The notes: a model not told the origin generated them from the letters alone. 64,000 nucleotides of DNA from Streptomyces sp. CB02009 (GCF_001905825.1 NZ_LIVV01000014.1:148051-212050), one strand, 5' to 3'; shown: positions 1 through 7,532, counted from the stretch's first letter. Translations and numbers: made by a program.

Positions 1-657
1 GGGCAGCTTGACGGTGCGGGGCCGCGGGATGGTGCCGGCCGGGGGAACCGCGGACCCCGGCGGCACCGTCACCGGCGGAGTCATCGGTGGGGGAGTCGCC
101 GGCGGCGGTGGCGGGGTTGTCGGGGGAGGGGGCGCCGTCGGAGGGGTTGTTGGGGGAGAGGGCGCCGTCGGAGGTGGCGGTGGCGGTGGCGGTGCGAACG
201 GCGGTGGAGGCGTTGCCGGCGAAGTTGCCGAGGACGGGGCCGACGAGGCCGGCGCCCCCGTCGGCGGGGGCGTCGAGGACGGGGTTCCCGTCGGCGGCGT
301 GGCCGAGGCTGAGGTCCCCGCTGCCGGCGTCGTCGAGGACGAGGACCCTGTCGGCGGGGTGGCCGCAGAAGGGCCTCCGGAGGTGGAAAAGGAAGGCTTC
401 CCGGTCGGCTTTTTGAGGTAGGCCGATCGCCATCCGTCGCGCAGGCCACCAGCCATATGAGTGCCTGCCAGAAGCCCGTAATGCGTTTTCGCCGCGATGT
501 TGTACGGCGTGTTTCGGAATGTGTCCGGCGCCCGGGTCGGATTCCATTTATCTTTCGTTTTTGCAGGTGGTTTCTTGATTCCTGCCTGTTCGTATTTCCC
601 GTGTGTTTTCTCCACGCCGAACACGTAGCTGATGGCGAGGAGCAAGAGGAGTTCCAT
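1..657 (-). CDS. Pro/Thr-rich membrane-anchored protein, partial (cut by left edge)
   Basis: At least 219 residues are visible and the frame runs open off the left edge. Residues 1-14 (MELLLLLAISYVFG) form a short hydrophobic anchor. Residues 15-82 are polar and basic. From about residue 83 to the edge the protein is a Pro/Thr/Ser/Ala linker with runs of prolines, a composition typical of flexible linkers in actinobacterial surface or transfer proteins. The ATG at 657 has GGAGGG just upstream; a later in-frame ATG (456) lacks one. I do not recognise the family. Its place downstream of two small membrane genes and a DUF2637 gene on the same strand suggests a part in plasmid transfer or spread; this is inference. 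The plus-strand Gly-rich reading of the same DNA is a shadow. Confidence 0.6.
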   Translation of the reverse strand, partial: MELLLLLAISYVFGVEKTHGKYEQAGIKKPPAKTKDKWNPTRAPDTFRNTPYNIAAKTHYGLLAGTHMAGGLRDGWRSAYLKKPTGKPSFSTSGGPSAATPPTGSSSSTTPAAGTSASATPPTGTPSSTPPPTGAPASSAPSSATSPATPPPPFAPPPPPPPPTAPSPPTTPPTAPPPPTTPPPPPATPPPMTPPVTVPPGSAVPPAGTIPRPRTVKLP

Positions 658-692
658 GACCCTCCCTTCTGTGACTCTGTGTGTTTGCGGTC

Positions 693-805
693 GGTTACCG
701 GTTACTGGTTACAGGCCCCTGAGAGCCCGGTTCGGGTCGCCTGTGGGGCGGTTCCGGGGATGTTCGGGGGCTGTAACCGGTAACCGGTAACCGCGCTTGG
801 TAACT
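693..805. repeat. Inverted arrays of 7-bp GGTTACN repeats
   Basis: Three head-to-tail heptamers GGTTACC, GGTTACT, GGTTACA lie at 693-713. The reverse complement of the same array lies at 772-792 (TGTAACC, GGTAACC, GGTAACC), and a fourth inverted copy, GGTAACT, at 799-805 runs into the stop codon of the upstream gene. The two arrays form a 22-bp inverted repeat with one mismatch and a 56-bp spacer. Possible roles are a DNA-binding array (operator, or a transfer locus like clt of Streptomyces plasmids) or a transcript-end hairpin. The sequence cannot decide between them. Confidence 0.75.
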
Positions 806-1023
806 CAGTGCGACGACGAGCCGATGTTGTTGACGGTCGTGTTCGCGGTGTTGAACACGGACTCCAGCGTGGTGCGGATCTGCTCGCTGAACGGGGTGTA
901 CGGCAGGAAGATCCCGGAGACGATCAGCATGATGCAGATCGCCATCTGCTTTCCCTTGGTCTTCTTGAAGGTGAAGAAGAGGGCCCAGCAGAACAGGGCG
1001 AGGGCGAAGAATTGAAGCGTCAT
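805..1023 (-). CDS. Small two-TM membrane protein
   Basis: A 72-residue protein. Residues ~1-19 and ~28-44 are hydrophobic, separated by a KKTKGK loop; the C-terminal ~28 residues are polar and rich in Asn, Thr and Ser. The ATG at 1023 follows the upstream gene's stop (1025-1027) almost directly, so the two are probably translationally coupled. No family recognised. Small membrane proteins of this size are common in Streptomyces spread (spd) clusters, and the neighbours support that reading by context only. Confidence 0.7.
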   Translation of the reverse strand: MTLQFFALALFCWALFFTFKKTKGKQMAICIMLIVSGIFLPYTPFSEQIRTTLESVFNTANTTVNNIGSSSH

Positions 1024-1024
1024 T

Positions 1025-1672
1025 TCACGCACCCTTCTCGAAGGTGAATCCCTTGTTGTTCATGGGGGTTACCGCGCCCGAACCGGAGGGCACGGAAAGC
1101 TTCTTGTAGGCGATGAATCCGCCGCCTCCGACGAGCGCCACCCACAGCCAGGGGCTGGAGGTGATGCCGCTGCCGGAGCTGGCGCCGGCGGGCTGCTGGG
1201 CCTTGGTGGAGGTGCCGCTGAAGACCGGGGCGTTGCACTCGGGGATCCTGGAGACGTCGTAGCTGGACGCCTTGGCGACGGCCGCCGCGCGGCCCTTCAT
1301 GCACTCGCGGTAGACGGTCATCTCCCGCTCGTACGCGGCCTTGGCGGCGTCCTCCTCGGTCTGCGCCCGCTGCTTGTCGGCCTCCGCCGCGACCAGGGCG
1401 TTCGCGGCGTCCTCCCTGGCGCGCGCACGCTCCTGGGCGGCCCGGTCGGCCTGCATGTTGGTGACGGCGATGACCGTGCCGCACACGGCGACGACGGCGA
1501 TGGTGCCGCACACGGCGAGCGCCGCGGTGTTGCGGCGCATCCCGTCGACCGCGGCGGAGAAACGCGAGTTCGCGGGCTTCTCTGGCTTCTCCGGAGCCTC
1601 GGGCGTCGGGGGGTTCGGGGGCGTCTGGGGGTTCATGAGGCTGAACTCCTTGTCCCAGTCGATGCCGGACAT
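1025..1672 (-). CDS. Membrane protein with coiled coil, possible spread/transfer role
   Basis: A 215-residue protein. In order: a Pro-rich N-terminus (residues 15-33), a TM helix at ~49-71, an Ala/Glu/Arg-rich coiled coil at ~74-120, Cys124 and Cys146, a Gly/Ser linker, and a second TM helix at ~174-189 with a basic tail. The ATG has AAGGAG eight bases upstream. With TM helices at both ends of a coiled coil it resembles a membrane scaffold rather than an enzyme. No known family recognised. It is first of a tight three-gene minus-strand run ending at the left edge, downstream of the DUF2637 gene. Confidence 0.75.
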   Translation of the reverse strand: MSGIDWDKEFSLMNPQTPPNPPTPEAPEKPEKPANSRFSAAVDGMRRNTAALAVCGTIAVVAVCGTVIAVTNMQADRAAQERARAREDAANALVAAEADKQRAQTEEDAAKAAYEREMTVYRECMKGRAAAVAKASSYDVSRIPECNAPVFSGTSTKAQQPAGASSGSGITSSPWLWVALVGGGGFIAYKKLSVPSGSGAVTPMNNKGFTFEKGA

Positions 1673-1786
1673 GGCTGCTGACTCCTTCTCGGTGTGGTTC
1701 GCGCCCGCTCAAGCCCGTCTCCGGCAGGCCGGGGACGAAGTTCAGCGGCGGAATGCGTCGGTGAGCGGCCTGCCGGCCGTGGCCGT

Positions 1787-1830
1787 CACCGCTCCGCGCT
1801 CACGCTCGGGAGCGTGAGCGCGGAGCGGTG
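1787..1830. terminator. Perfect 21-bp-stem hairpin between two minus-strand genes
   Basis: Arms 1787-1807 and 1810-1830 are perfectly complementary with a 2-nt GG gap. The hairpin sits 44 bp past the DUF2637 stop codon on the minus strand and before the next gene, so a factor-independent terminator or RNA-processing hairpin is likely. There is no U-tract, as is usual in Streptomyces. Confidence 0.75.
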
Positions 1831-1873
1831 GCGACCATGAGCGGCAGGGGCGGGTCGGGCGGCGGGGACGCGC

Positions 1874-4087
1874 TCAGGCGCTCGCCGGGGCGCTCGCCGG
1901 GGCGCTCGCCGGGGCGCTCGCCTTCACGCTCACCAGGGCGTCCTGGGCGCTCTCTTCGACCTGCTCACGCAAGCGCTGGGCGGTGGGGCGAGAGACGGGC
2001 TCGTCGGACAGGCCCGCCTCGGTGAGCGCGTCGCGGATCTCCGTCCACTGCGGGCGGCGCCCGAGCTCGGTGTAGAGGAGACGGATGCGGTCGTGGCGGC
2101 GCTCGGTAAGCGCGTCCCGCTCGCTGCGCGTACGGGGACTGTCCGCTCGGTGACCGTCTTCGTCCCCAGTGGCGCGCTCATCGGCGTGAGCGCCCGTGGT
2201 GAGCGCCAGGCGCTCACGCTCACCGTCAGCGTCCCCAGAGGCGAGCGCGCTCACCTCGGAGTGAGCGCCGCTCGGTTCCGGGTGAGCGTCGTGAGCGCCG
2301 CCGATCTCTTCGACGCGCTCGATGGTGTGAGCGTCGTCGGGGGTGAGCGTGTCGGCGAGCGCGGCGGGCGCGGAGCCGAGCTTGAGCGCCATCCGCTGCT
2401 CCAACGGAGCCTTCCGCCGCCACAGCAGGCCGTACTCCTCACGCAGCCGCGCTCGCAGCCAGGTCTCCTGCTGGAGGCGGGTGAGCGCCTCGTCGTAGGA
2501 GGTGATCTCCCACAAGATCATCCGGCGGCGAAGCCGAGCGGTGGGGATCGGGGCAAGGATCCAGCGCGAGCGCCGCACCGTCTCCATCCGCACCTTGCCG
2601 GTGACCGCGCCGATCCTCGTGGCATACACGTGGGAGGCGATCTCCGAGAAGACGACCCAGAGCAGGGTGAGGGCGGCGTGCCCGATGCGGCCCGAGGCGG
2701 AGTCCGACGCGTTCCAGTTCAGGTACACGGTCACCGCCGTCAGTACTCGGGGAACCCAGCGGATCCAGCGCAGTTCCATGCCCATCCGGATCAGGATCAG
2801 GTTGGCGCCGGTGAACGCGGGGATCGCGACGTCGATGCCGACCGGCAGCAGCCACGGCCACTCCCAGCCCCACGCGGCGGCCTTGGCCTCCAGCGCGGTG
2901 TAGGAGGAGAGCAGGCCGAGGGTGGAGACGACCGCGGCCGCCAGGACGATCCCGACGACCAGGAGCAGCTCCTGCCCGGACAGCGGCGGGACACCGCCGG
3001 CGGGCCGGGCGTCGTTGCGGGCCTGGCGGCGCTTGGCGCGCGACTCCGCCTTGATCTCCCGGCGGCGGGACCGCTGCATGGTGCGCTGCGTCGCTGCCTC
3101 GAGGATCCGCTCCGCCTCGGCTCGCGCCTGCGCGGCAGCGGCCAGGTCGACCGTGGCCTTGGCCGCCGCCTCCCGGGCCGTCTTCGCGTCCGTCTCCGCC
3201 TGCTCGCGGAGCCGGGCGACGTCCTTGTCGGTGACGGACCGCAGCTCCTCGGCGGAGGATCGGGCGTCGTTCAGGGCGCGTTCGGCGTCCTGGCGAAGGC
3301 CGCCAGCGGCCTTCTCGGCGCCAGCTCGCACCTGCGTGGCCTGGTCGTCCGCGCTCTCGCGCATCCGGTCGGCCTCGCCGCGCGCACGCTGGAGGAACTG
3401 TTCGGCGTCGGTGGCGGCACGGGTGCGGGTCTGGGCCGCGGTGCACTCAGCAGCCGCGAGCAGCTCGGCGCGCTTGGCCTCCGCGTCGGCGAGGGCCTTC
3501 TCGGCGGCCTGCGCGGCCTGGGCCTCCACCTCGCCGGCCTGCGCGGCCGCCGTGGTGGTGACCTCCTCCGCCTGGCGGCGGGCGTCGACGAGCAGCTGCT
3601 CGGCAGACGCCTTGGCGTCGGCCAGGACCTGCTCGGCCTCCGCGGTCGCGGTCGTCATGACGGTGTCGGCCTGGCCGCGCGCCTTGGCGAGTACCTGCTC
3701 GGCGTCCGCGGCCACGCTGTTGGCGACCTCCTCGCGCATCCGGTCGGCGTCGACCGCCGCAGCGGCCAGAAGCCGGGTCTGCTCGGCCGTGGCCACCTCG
3801 GTGATCGAAGCGGCCTCGCTCCGGGCGCCGCCCAGCAGTTCAGCGGCCCGCTGCTCGCCGTCGGCAAGAATCCGCGCGACCTCGTCGGCGGCCAGGTCCC
3901 GCAGATCGGCCGCGCGGTCGGCGGCGTCGGCCGGGACCGGGTCGGCCTCCTGGAGCACCAGCGGCACGCTCGTCTCGGGGGTAGCGGCCTGGGCGGGGAC
4001 GGCGTCCAGCGGCGTCGGCGTCTTGGCGCCTCGGGGCTTCGCGGCCGGAGCGGGCTTGCGCCTGCGCCGGGTGGTGGTGTTGGCCAC
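1874..4087 (-). CDS. DUF2637 membrane protein with long coiled coil (Spd-like)
   Basis: A 737-residue protein. Residues ~60-350 are an almost unbroken Ala/Glu/Arg coiled coil with repeated DAEQ/ARxQA heptads. Residues ~373-495 hold four closely spaced TM helices with the features of DUF2637 (GWEWPWLLPVGIDVAIPAF, YLNWNAS, WVVFSEIASHVYA). The C-terminal third is polar and carries a possible HTH-like stretch near DRIRLLYTELGRRPQW. The last residues are four SAPA units encoded by a 12-bp tandem repeat (1877-1921). DUF2637 proteins are frequent in Streptomyces plasmids and integrative elements and are often annotated as spread (SpdB2-like) proteins for intramycelial plasmid spread. The family match is confident; the spread role here is inferred from context. 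Confidence 0.85.
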   Translation of the reverse strand: MANTTTRRRRKPAPAAKPRGAKTPTPLDAVPAQAATPETSVPLVLQEADPVPADAADRAADLRDLAADEVARILADGEQRAAELLGGARSEAASITEVATAEQTRLLAAAAVDADRMREEVANSVAADAEQVLAKARGQADTVMTTATAEAEQVLADAKASAEQLLVDARRQAEEVTTTAAAQAGEVEAQAAQAAEKALADAEAKRAELLAAAECTAAQTRTRAATDAEQFLQRARGEADRMRESADDQATQVRAGAEKAAGGLRQDAERALNDARSSAEELRSVTDKDVARLREQAETDAKTAREAAAKATVDLAAAAQARAEAERILEAATQRTMQRSRRREIKAESRAKRRQARNDARPAGGVPPLSGQELLLVVGIVLAAAVVSTLGLLSSYTALEAKAAAWGWEWPWLLPVGIDVAIPAFTGANLILIRMGMELRWIRWVPRVLTAVTVYLNWNASDSASGRIGHAALTLLWVVFSEIASHVYATRIGAVTGKVRMETVRRSRWILAPIPTARLRRRMILWEITSYDEALTRLQQETWLRARLREEYGLLWRRKAPLEQRMALKLGSAPAALADTLTPDDAHTIERVEEIGGAHDAHPEPSGAHSEVSALASGDADGERERLALTTGAHADERATGDEDGHRADSPRTRSERDALTERRHDRIRLLYTELGRRPQWTEIRDALTEAGLSDEPVSRPTAQRLREQVEESAQDALVSVKASAPASAPASAPASA

Positions 4088-4163
4088 GGGGTCTCCTCTC
4101 TTTCCGGCGCCTCGTGCAAGAGGTCACCGCGGATCGGCGTCGGTCGGTAGGGTCGTGACCAGG

Positions 4164-4206
4164 CCCTCCGAGGCCCCGACAGCTCTCATGCCAGGGGCTC
4201 GGAGGG
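4164..4206. terminator. Hairpin between the 53-aa gene and the DUF2637 gene
   Basis: Arms CCCTCCGAG-CCCC and the complementary GGGGCTCGGAGGG, with one bulged base and a ~16-nt loop. It lies just past the stop of the small minus-strand gene ending at 4226 and upstream of the DUF2637 start. Confidence 0.55.
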
Positions 4207-4225
4207 TTGTCTGCGTGAGCAGTGG

Positions 4226-4387
4226 TCAGCGCTGCCAGGCGCGCAGCGTGCGCCAGGCCCGGCGAAGCGGGTGCCACCGGCGGGCCCGGGTCACCAGGAC
4301 GGCGGCGTCGCGGTGCCCGAGCTGGTGGAGGATCTGCTCGGAGTCGTAGTCGGCGGCGGTCCAGCCGTCGCGGCAGATGGTGCGCAT
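4226..4387 (-). CDS. Small Arg-rich protein
   Basis: A 53-residue protein starting at an ATG with AGGAGG five bases upstream (MRTICRDGWTAADYDSEQIL). The N-terminal half is acidic and the C-terminal half strongly basic (RARRWHPLRRAWRTLRAWQR). No family recognised. The longer in-frame start lacks a ribosome site. It is part of the minus-strand plasmid-type cluster. Confidence 0.55.
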   Translation of the reverse strand: MRTICRDGWTAADYDSEQILHQLGHRDAAVLVTRARRWHPLRRAWRTLRAWQR

Positions 4388-4510
4388 GGTGCCTCCTGGA
4401 TGACGGGCGTCGGCACAAGCCGATGCCCGGTAGAGGGCGTGCGAAAGGCCGGCCACCCGTCAGGCGGGCCGCCGGTCAAGGCGCGTGCGGTCAGGCGGGA
4501 AGGGAACTCG

Positions 4511-4552
4511 GTCGGGCTCCCGGCGGCCGGGCACGGCGGCCAGGAGCCCGAC
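4511..4552. terminator. Hairpin after the zinc-ribbon gene
   Basis: Arms GTCGGGCTCC (4511-4520) and GGAGCCCGAC (4543-4552) are perfect and flank a 22-nt GC-rich loop. It lies ~25 bp beyond the stop of the small zinc-ribbon gene on the minus strand. Confidence 0.6.
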
Positions 4553-4576
4553 AGTCGGCAGAAGCTCGGTGTCAGA

Positions 4577-4678
4577 TCAGCAGACCGGGCACTGCGGGCT
4601 CTCGTACCAGCCGCTGCACCTGGAGCACTGCCACAGGTGCCGCAGAGGAGCGGCCAGGACGGCCAGGAGGGTCTTCAT
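4577..4678 (-). CDS. Tiny zinc-ribbon protein coupled to WhiB gene
   Basis: A 33-residue protein. A hydrophobic N-terminus (MKTLLAVLAAPL) is followed by two Cys pairs, CSRC and CPVC, a minimal zinc-ribbon or rubredoxin-like knuckle. Its ATG overlaps the WhiB stop codon in an ATGA junction, so it is almost certainly co-translated with WhiB. Function unknown. The four cysteines suggest metal binding, perhaps tied to the WhiB Fe-S protein. Confidence 0.55.
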   Translation of the reverse strand: MKTLLAVLAAPLRHLWQCSRCSGWYESPQCPVC

Positions 4679-4944
4679 GCCGCCGCCCCTTTTCCGCCGC
4701 GGGCCCGGTTGCGGGCGGCGCGGCGCTTCATCGCCCGCCGCTCCGTCTCCGACAGACCGCCCCAGACGCCCTCGTCCTGCCCGGACTCCAACGCCCACTG
4801 CAGGCACGCCTCCAAGACCGGGCAGCGACGGCAGACGGCCTTGGCTTCCTCGATCTGCAGCAGAGCCGGGCCGGTGTCCCCGATGGGAAAGAACAACTCG
4901 GGGTCAGCCTCAGCGCGGCAGACCGCATTGTGGCGCCAGTCCAT
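4675..4944 (-). CDS. WhiB-like (Wbl) iron-sulfur regulator
   Basis: An 89-residue protein with the Wbl signature: Cys9, Cys38, Cys41 and Cys47 (CxxC spacing in CRRCPVLEAC) to hold a 4Fe-4S cluster, then the GVWGG turn (residues 59-63) and a basic C-terminal tail (MKRRAARNRARGGKG) for DNA contact. Wbl proteins bind the region 4 domain of the principal sigma factor and regulate development, redox or resistance genes. The ATG at 4944 gives the standard N-terminus; GGGGAAGTG lies upstream. Plasmid- and phage-borne Wbl proteins are common in actinobacteria. The gene overlaps the tiny zinc-ribbon gene downstream and follows a 27-codon ORF upstream. Confidence 0.93.
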   Translation of the reverse strand: MDWRHNAVCRAEADPELFFPIGDTGPALLQIEEAKAVCRRCPVLEACLQWALESGQDEGVWGGLSETERRAMKRRAARNRARGGKGAAA

Positions 4945-4949
4945 CGCGG

Positions 4950-5033
4950 TCACTTCCCCTGCCGGACGCGGCGCAGCGCCTCGTCCATGTCCGTGTCGGA
5001 GTCGCCGTTGTTCCATGCGATGCTGTCCTGCAT
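4950..5033 (-). CDS. 27-residue acidic ORF upstream of WhiB gene
   Basis: MQDSIAWNNGDSDTDMDEAL followed by RRVRQGK. It has GGAGG six bases before the ATG and ends five bases before the WhiB start codon. The strong ribosome site and tight spacing support a translated leader or tiny protein coupled to WhiB. No homologue recognised. Confidence 0.4.
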   Translation of the reverse strand: MQDSIAWNNGDSDTDMDEALRRVRQGK

Positions 5034-5183
5034 CAGGTCCTCCACATAGGTCCTGGACAGCCTCGGGGGCCCAATCCCCGGGGCTGTCGCTCGTTTTGGC
5101 GAGTCGTACGACCGGCCACGACCAGCGGCCACCCCCCTGGTGCAGTAGGGGTTGGCCGCTGATCGTGAGCGTCCGTCCGGTGC

Positions 5184-5672
5184 CTAGCCGGCCAGGCGGT
5201 GCGCTTGTGCGAAGACCATCGGGTTGGTCTTGCCGTTGCCCTTGCCTCCTCCGAGGAGGGCGTTGGCGTACATGGGGCGGCATCCGGAAGGGATCGTCCG
5301 ACGCAGGCGTTCGGCGTGGGGGAGGAGGACGTCGACCAGGCGCTCGCGGACGCGGGCGGTGATGGTCGGGTCGGCGGCGAGGATGTCGCGGCTGGCATCG
5401 ACGCGTGCGGTGATCTCCGCGCCGTGCGCGAGGGCGAGCTCGTGGCGGCGGCCGGGCAGGACGGTCAGGACTGCGGCCGCGTACCGGCGCATCTCCCGGG
5501 CGGTGCCCGCGGGCTCGTGCATCTCCAGCGGCGTACCGAAGGCGATGTCGAGGTCGACGTTGAAGTCGGCGGAGAGCGGGATGTCGAGCTCGTCCAGGAG
5601 CGCGAGGGTCTCGGCGTCGAACACCTCACCGGTGCTGAACCGGTGGGACGTCAGGGTCGGGGCGGCGGGCAT
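5184..5672 (-). CDS. Hypothetical protein, 162 aa
   Basis: A soluble protein with no TM segment. The middle (residues ~55-130) is helical and Arg/Ala-rich (REMRRYAAAVLTVLPGRR; ARVRERLVDVLLPHAERL). A late stretch, GGGKGNGKTNP (residues ~141-151), looks like a degenerate glycine-rich loop but is not a valid Walker A. It is the downstream partner of the 286-residue zinc-ribbon gene, separated by a hairpin terminator. No family recognised. Confidence 0.65.
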   Translation of the reverse strand: MPAAPTLTSHRFSTGEVFDAETLALLDELDIPLSADFNVDLDIAFGTPLEMHEPAGTAREMRRYAAAVLTVLPGRRHELALAHGAEITARVDASRDILAADPTITARVRERLVDVLLPHAERLRRTIPSGCRPMYANALLGGGKGNGKTNPMVFAQAHRLAG

Positions 5673-5716
5673 CAGGACCTCCAGGTTGCAGCGCGTCAGG
5701 CGGGACGGGAGCAGAA

Positions 5717-5763
5717 GGCCCCGGCCTCGTCCCCCGCACGAAGCGGGAGCCGGGACCGGGGCC
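5717..5763. terminator. Hairpin between two minus-strand genes
   Basis: GGCCCCGG near 5717 pairs with CCGGGGCC near 5756-5763, with a second inner stem of CCCGC/GCGGG. It lies downstream of the 286-aa gene on the minus strand. Confidence 0.6.
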
Positions 5764-5780
5764 GTGGGCCGTTGTGCGGA

Positions 5781-6641
5781 TCAGGCGGCGAGCGCAGCCC
5801 TGTTGCAGCGGGCGGTATACGCGCCGGCGGTCTCGCCCGGGGCCGGGTCGGGCAGCGCGGCCCTGACCGCGGCCACCAGCGCGGTGTGCGCGGGCTGGTC
5901 CGCCGGGGTCAGGGGGCGGCGCCAGACCGTGGCCAGGTGCGTGTAGGCAGCGCGGGTGAGGTGCTCCTCGAGGACGTCGCTCGCGAAGCGGTCCCGGCTG
6001 GCGTCGACCAGGGCGCGGAGAGTGCCGGTGGCCAGAGCGCGGACGGATCGGCGGTCCCCGGCGGTCTGGGGGGTCATGGCCATTGGGGCGCCGGCGGGTC
6101 CGTCGACGGCCCGACCGCGCGTGGTGGGGATCGCGTCGGCAGGCACCGTACGGGCGGCGTCGGCTCGGCGGGCGGCTGGCACCGCACGCTCCCACTGGGC
6201 TCGCCGGTCGGCGGCGCGCTCCTGGGGCTGGGCGACCTTGAGGGTCTGGACGGTGGCGCGGCGGTGGCGGGTGACGTCGACGGCGAGACGCTCCTCGCGC
6301 GCCCAGTCGCTGTACTGGCGGCGCCAGGCGTAGTCGGTGATGTCCACGTCGACGAGGCGGTTGCTGGAGCTGCAGCGGATCGAGGCGTCGACGCCAGCCT
6401 TGCCGGTGTGGTGTGGGACGAGCTTGAGCAGGTAGGTACCGCGGTTGGGGGTCAGGGCCACCCAGGTGCCGCAGTCCGGGCACACCAGCGAGATGCGGCG
6501 GGTCTGCGTGGTCTCCACGGTCCGCATGTCGATGTGTCCGGGCGACAGTGTGGAGAGAACAATTGCGTCGAGGGGGCTGACGCGGGAAGTGCGGGTGCGA
6601 CCCTTGCGCTTGGCAGCCTTGGGCACGGTGAGCTCAGGCAT
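5781..6641 (-). CDS. Zinc-ribbon-containing hypothetical protein, 286 aa
   Basis: The basic N-terminus (KAAKRKGRTRTSR) is followed at residues ~54-90 by CPDCGTWV and, ~33 residues on, a single further Cys (IRCSSS), a possible partial zinc-binding module. Residues ~105-170 are highly basic with RRAQWERAVPAARRADAAR. The C-terminus is Ala-rich and helical. This looks like a nucleic-acid-associated protein, but no family is recognised. It is the first strong minus-strand gene, divergent from the GntR gene, so both are probably controlled from the 6947-7035 region. Confidence 0.7.
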   Translation of the reverse strand: MPELTVPKAAKRKGRTRTSRVSPLDAIVLSTLSPGHIDMRTVETTQTRRISLVCPDCGTWVALTPNRGTYLLKLVPHHTGKAGVDASIRCSSSNRLVDVDITDYAWRRQYSDWAREERLAVDVTRHRRATVQTLKVAQPQERAADRRAQWERAVPAARRADAARTVPADAIPTTRGRAVDGPAGAPMAMTPQTAGDRRSVRALATGTLRALVDASRDRFASDVLEEHLTRAAYTHLATVWRRPLTPADQPAHTALVAAVRAALPDPAPGETAGAYTARCNRAALAA

Positions 6642-6748
6642 GGCGACTCCTCGGTAGGAGAGGGGGAGGGGGGTTCACGGGGCGGATGCTCTCTCCACCC
6701 ACCAGGTCCACGAGCCAATGGCCCGCGTCCCGGCGGATAGACAGCGCA

Positions 6749-6946
6749 TCAGCGCTGAGGCCGTACAGCAGTCCGGCCGGCCGGGGGGTTTGGTCGTGCT
6801 ACCGCCTCCGACCGCCTGTCCGCCTCCAGAGAGACGAGCTGCGGAACTGCGATGTTGCAGGTGGCGTAGTCCTTGCTCAGCGGAGCGTTACGGCTATCGC
6901 TATCGCCTAGTAGAGAGCCTTGCCGGCCAATCCACTTCGTCGACAT
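6749..6946 (-). CDS. Possible short ORF, 65 aa, near the divergent promoter
   Basis: MSTKWIGRQGSLLGDSDSRN then a mixed sequence ending in an Arg/Pro-rich tail. No ribosome site precedes the ATG, so it would have to be leaderless, which is common in Streptomyces. Its start lies against the TTAGCTAA operator region. Coding bias is weak. It may only be the 5' untranslated region of the 286-aa gene. Confidence 0.25.
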   Translation of the reverse strand: MSTKWIGRQGSLLGDSDSRNAPLSKDYATCNIAVPQLVSLEADRRSEAVARPNPPAGRTAVRPQR

Positions 6947-7020
6947 AACTAACTTAGCTGATACAGTCAGGCTCGTGTCAAGCAGTTCGTTGATGAAGCT
7001 AGGAAAGTTAGCTAAGTCGA
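6947..7020. promoter_or_regulatory. Divergent regulatory region with repeated TTAGCT boxes
   Basis: An A/T-rich island in GC-rich DNA between the minus-strand cluster and the GntR gene. AACTTAGCT (6951-6959) recurs inverted as AGCTAAGT (7010-7017), and the second box contains the 8-bp palindrome TTAGCTAA (7008-7015). GntR-family repressors commonly bind such short palindromes in their own promoter. Autoregulation and control of both directions is inferred. Confidence 0.6.
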
Positions 7021-7035
7021 GGGGGTCGTCTTACG

Positions 7036-7377
7036 ATGTCGCTCATGAGTAGCGAGGCCACGCAGCCGTTCCAGCGGATCGTCCAGGACTACAGCGAGAA
7101 GATCCGTCAGGGGCGCCTCGTAGCTGGTACGAGGCTCCCTGGCATCCGGGAGCTTTCGGAGGAGTACGGCGTCGCGACGGGGACGGTGCAGCGCGCTCTG
7201 ACCGAGCTGCGCAACGAGGGGCTGATCTACTCCCATCAGGGGCGCGGCTCCTTCGTCAGCGATTCCTCGGGCAGTGACGACCAGGACCCAACTACGCTCG
7301 CCATCAGAGCGCTTGAATCTCAGGTCGCCGAGCTCCGTGCACGTCTGGACAAGCTCGAACAGGGGGGCGATGAATGA
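7036..7377 (+). CDS. Short GntR-family repressor
   Basis: A 113-residue protein. Residues ~10-77 are a GntR winged-helix domain: PGIRELSEEYGVATGTVQRALTE recognition region (read in parts), then the wing GLIYSHQGRGSFV. The C-terminus is only a coiled coil (residues ~85-110) with no ligand-binding FCD, UTRA or aminotransferase domain, so it probably dimerises and acts without a large effector domain. Streptomyces plasmids and integrative elements often carry GntR-type Kor/TraR repressors that prevent lethal transfer-gene expression; that is a plausible role given the divergent transfer-like cluster. GAGGGGG precedes the ATG at a normal distance; an ATG nine bases later is an alternative. Confidence 0.88.
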   Translation: MSLMSSEATQPFQRIVQDYSEKIRQGRLVAGTRLPGIRELSEEYGVATGTVQRALTELRNEGLIYSHQGRGSFVSDSSGSDDQDPTTLAIRALESQVAELRARLDKLEQGGDE

Positions 7378-7532
7378 CATCGACTCCCTCGTTCCACTTC
7401 GCATGTCCGTCCCTCCCTCAGTGGCTCTCGGCTTCGCCACGACAGTTGTAGGCCCACCTGAGGGGTGCGTTCTAGTTCTGGCTTGTGTCCAGCGCCTGGA
7501 CACAACGAATGGAGACATGGAGGGGGATCAGC

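Noticed and set aside
8..421. Gly/Val-rich plus-strand frame at the left edge
   Set aside because: It is the complement of a Pro/Thr-rich linker in the minus-strand gene; the Gly-rich composition is a by-product.
2093..4150. Long plus-strand frame of 685 codons
   Set aside because: It lies antisense to the DUF2637 gene, whose coiled coil, TM helices and coupling are clear. Composition is Gly/Arg/Leu-rich with no domain.
5199..6740. Long plus-strand frame of 513 codons
   Set aside because: Shadow of two minus-strand genes; high GC creates long antisense frames.
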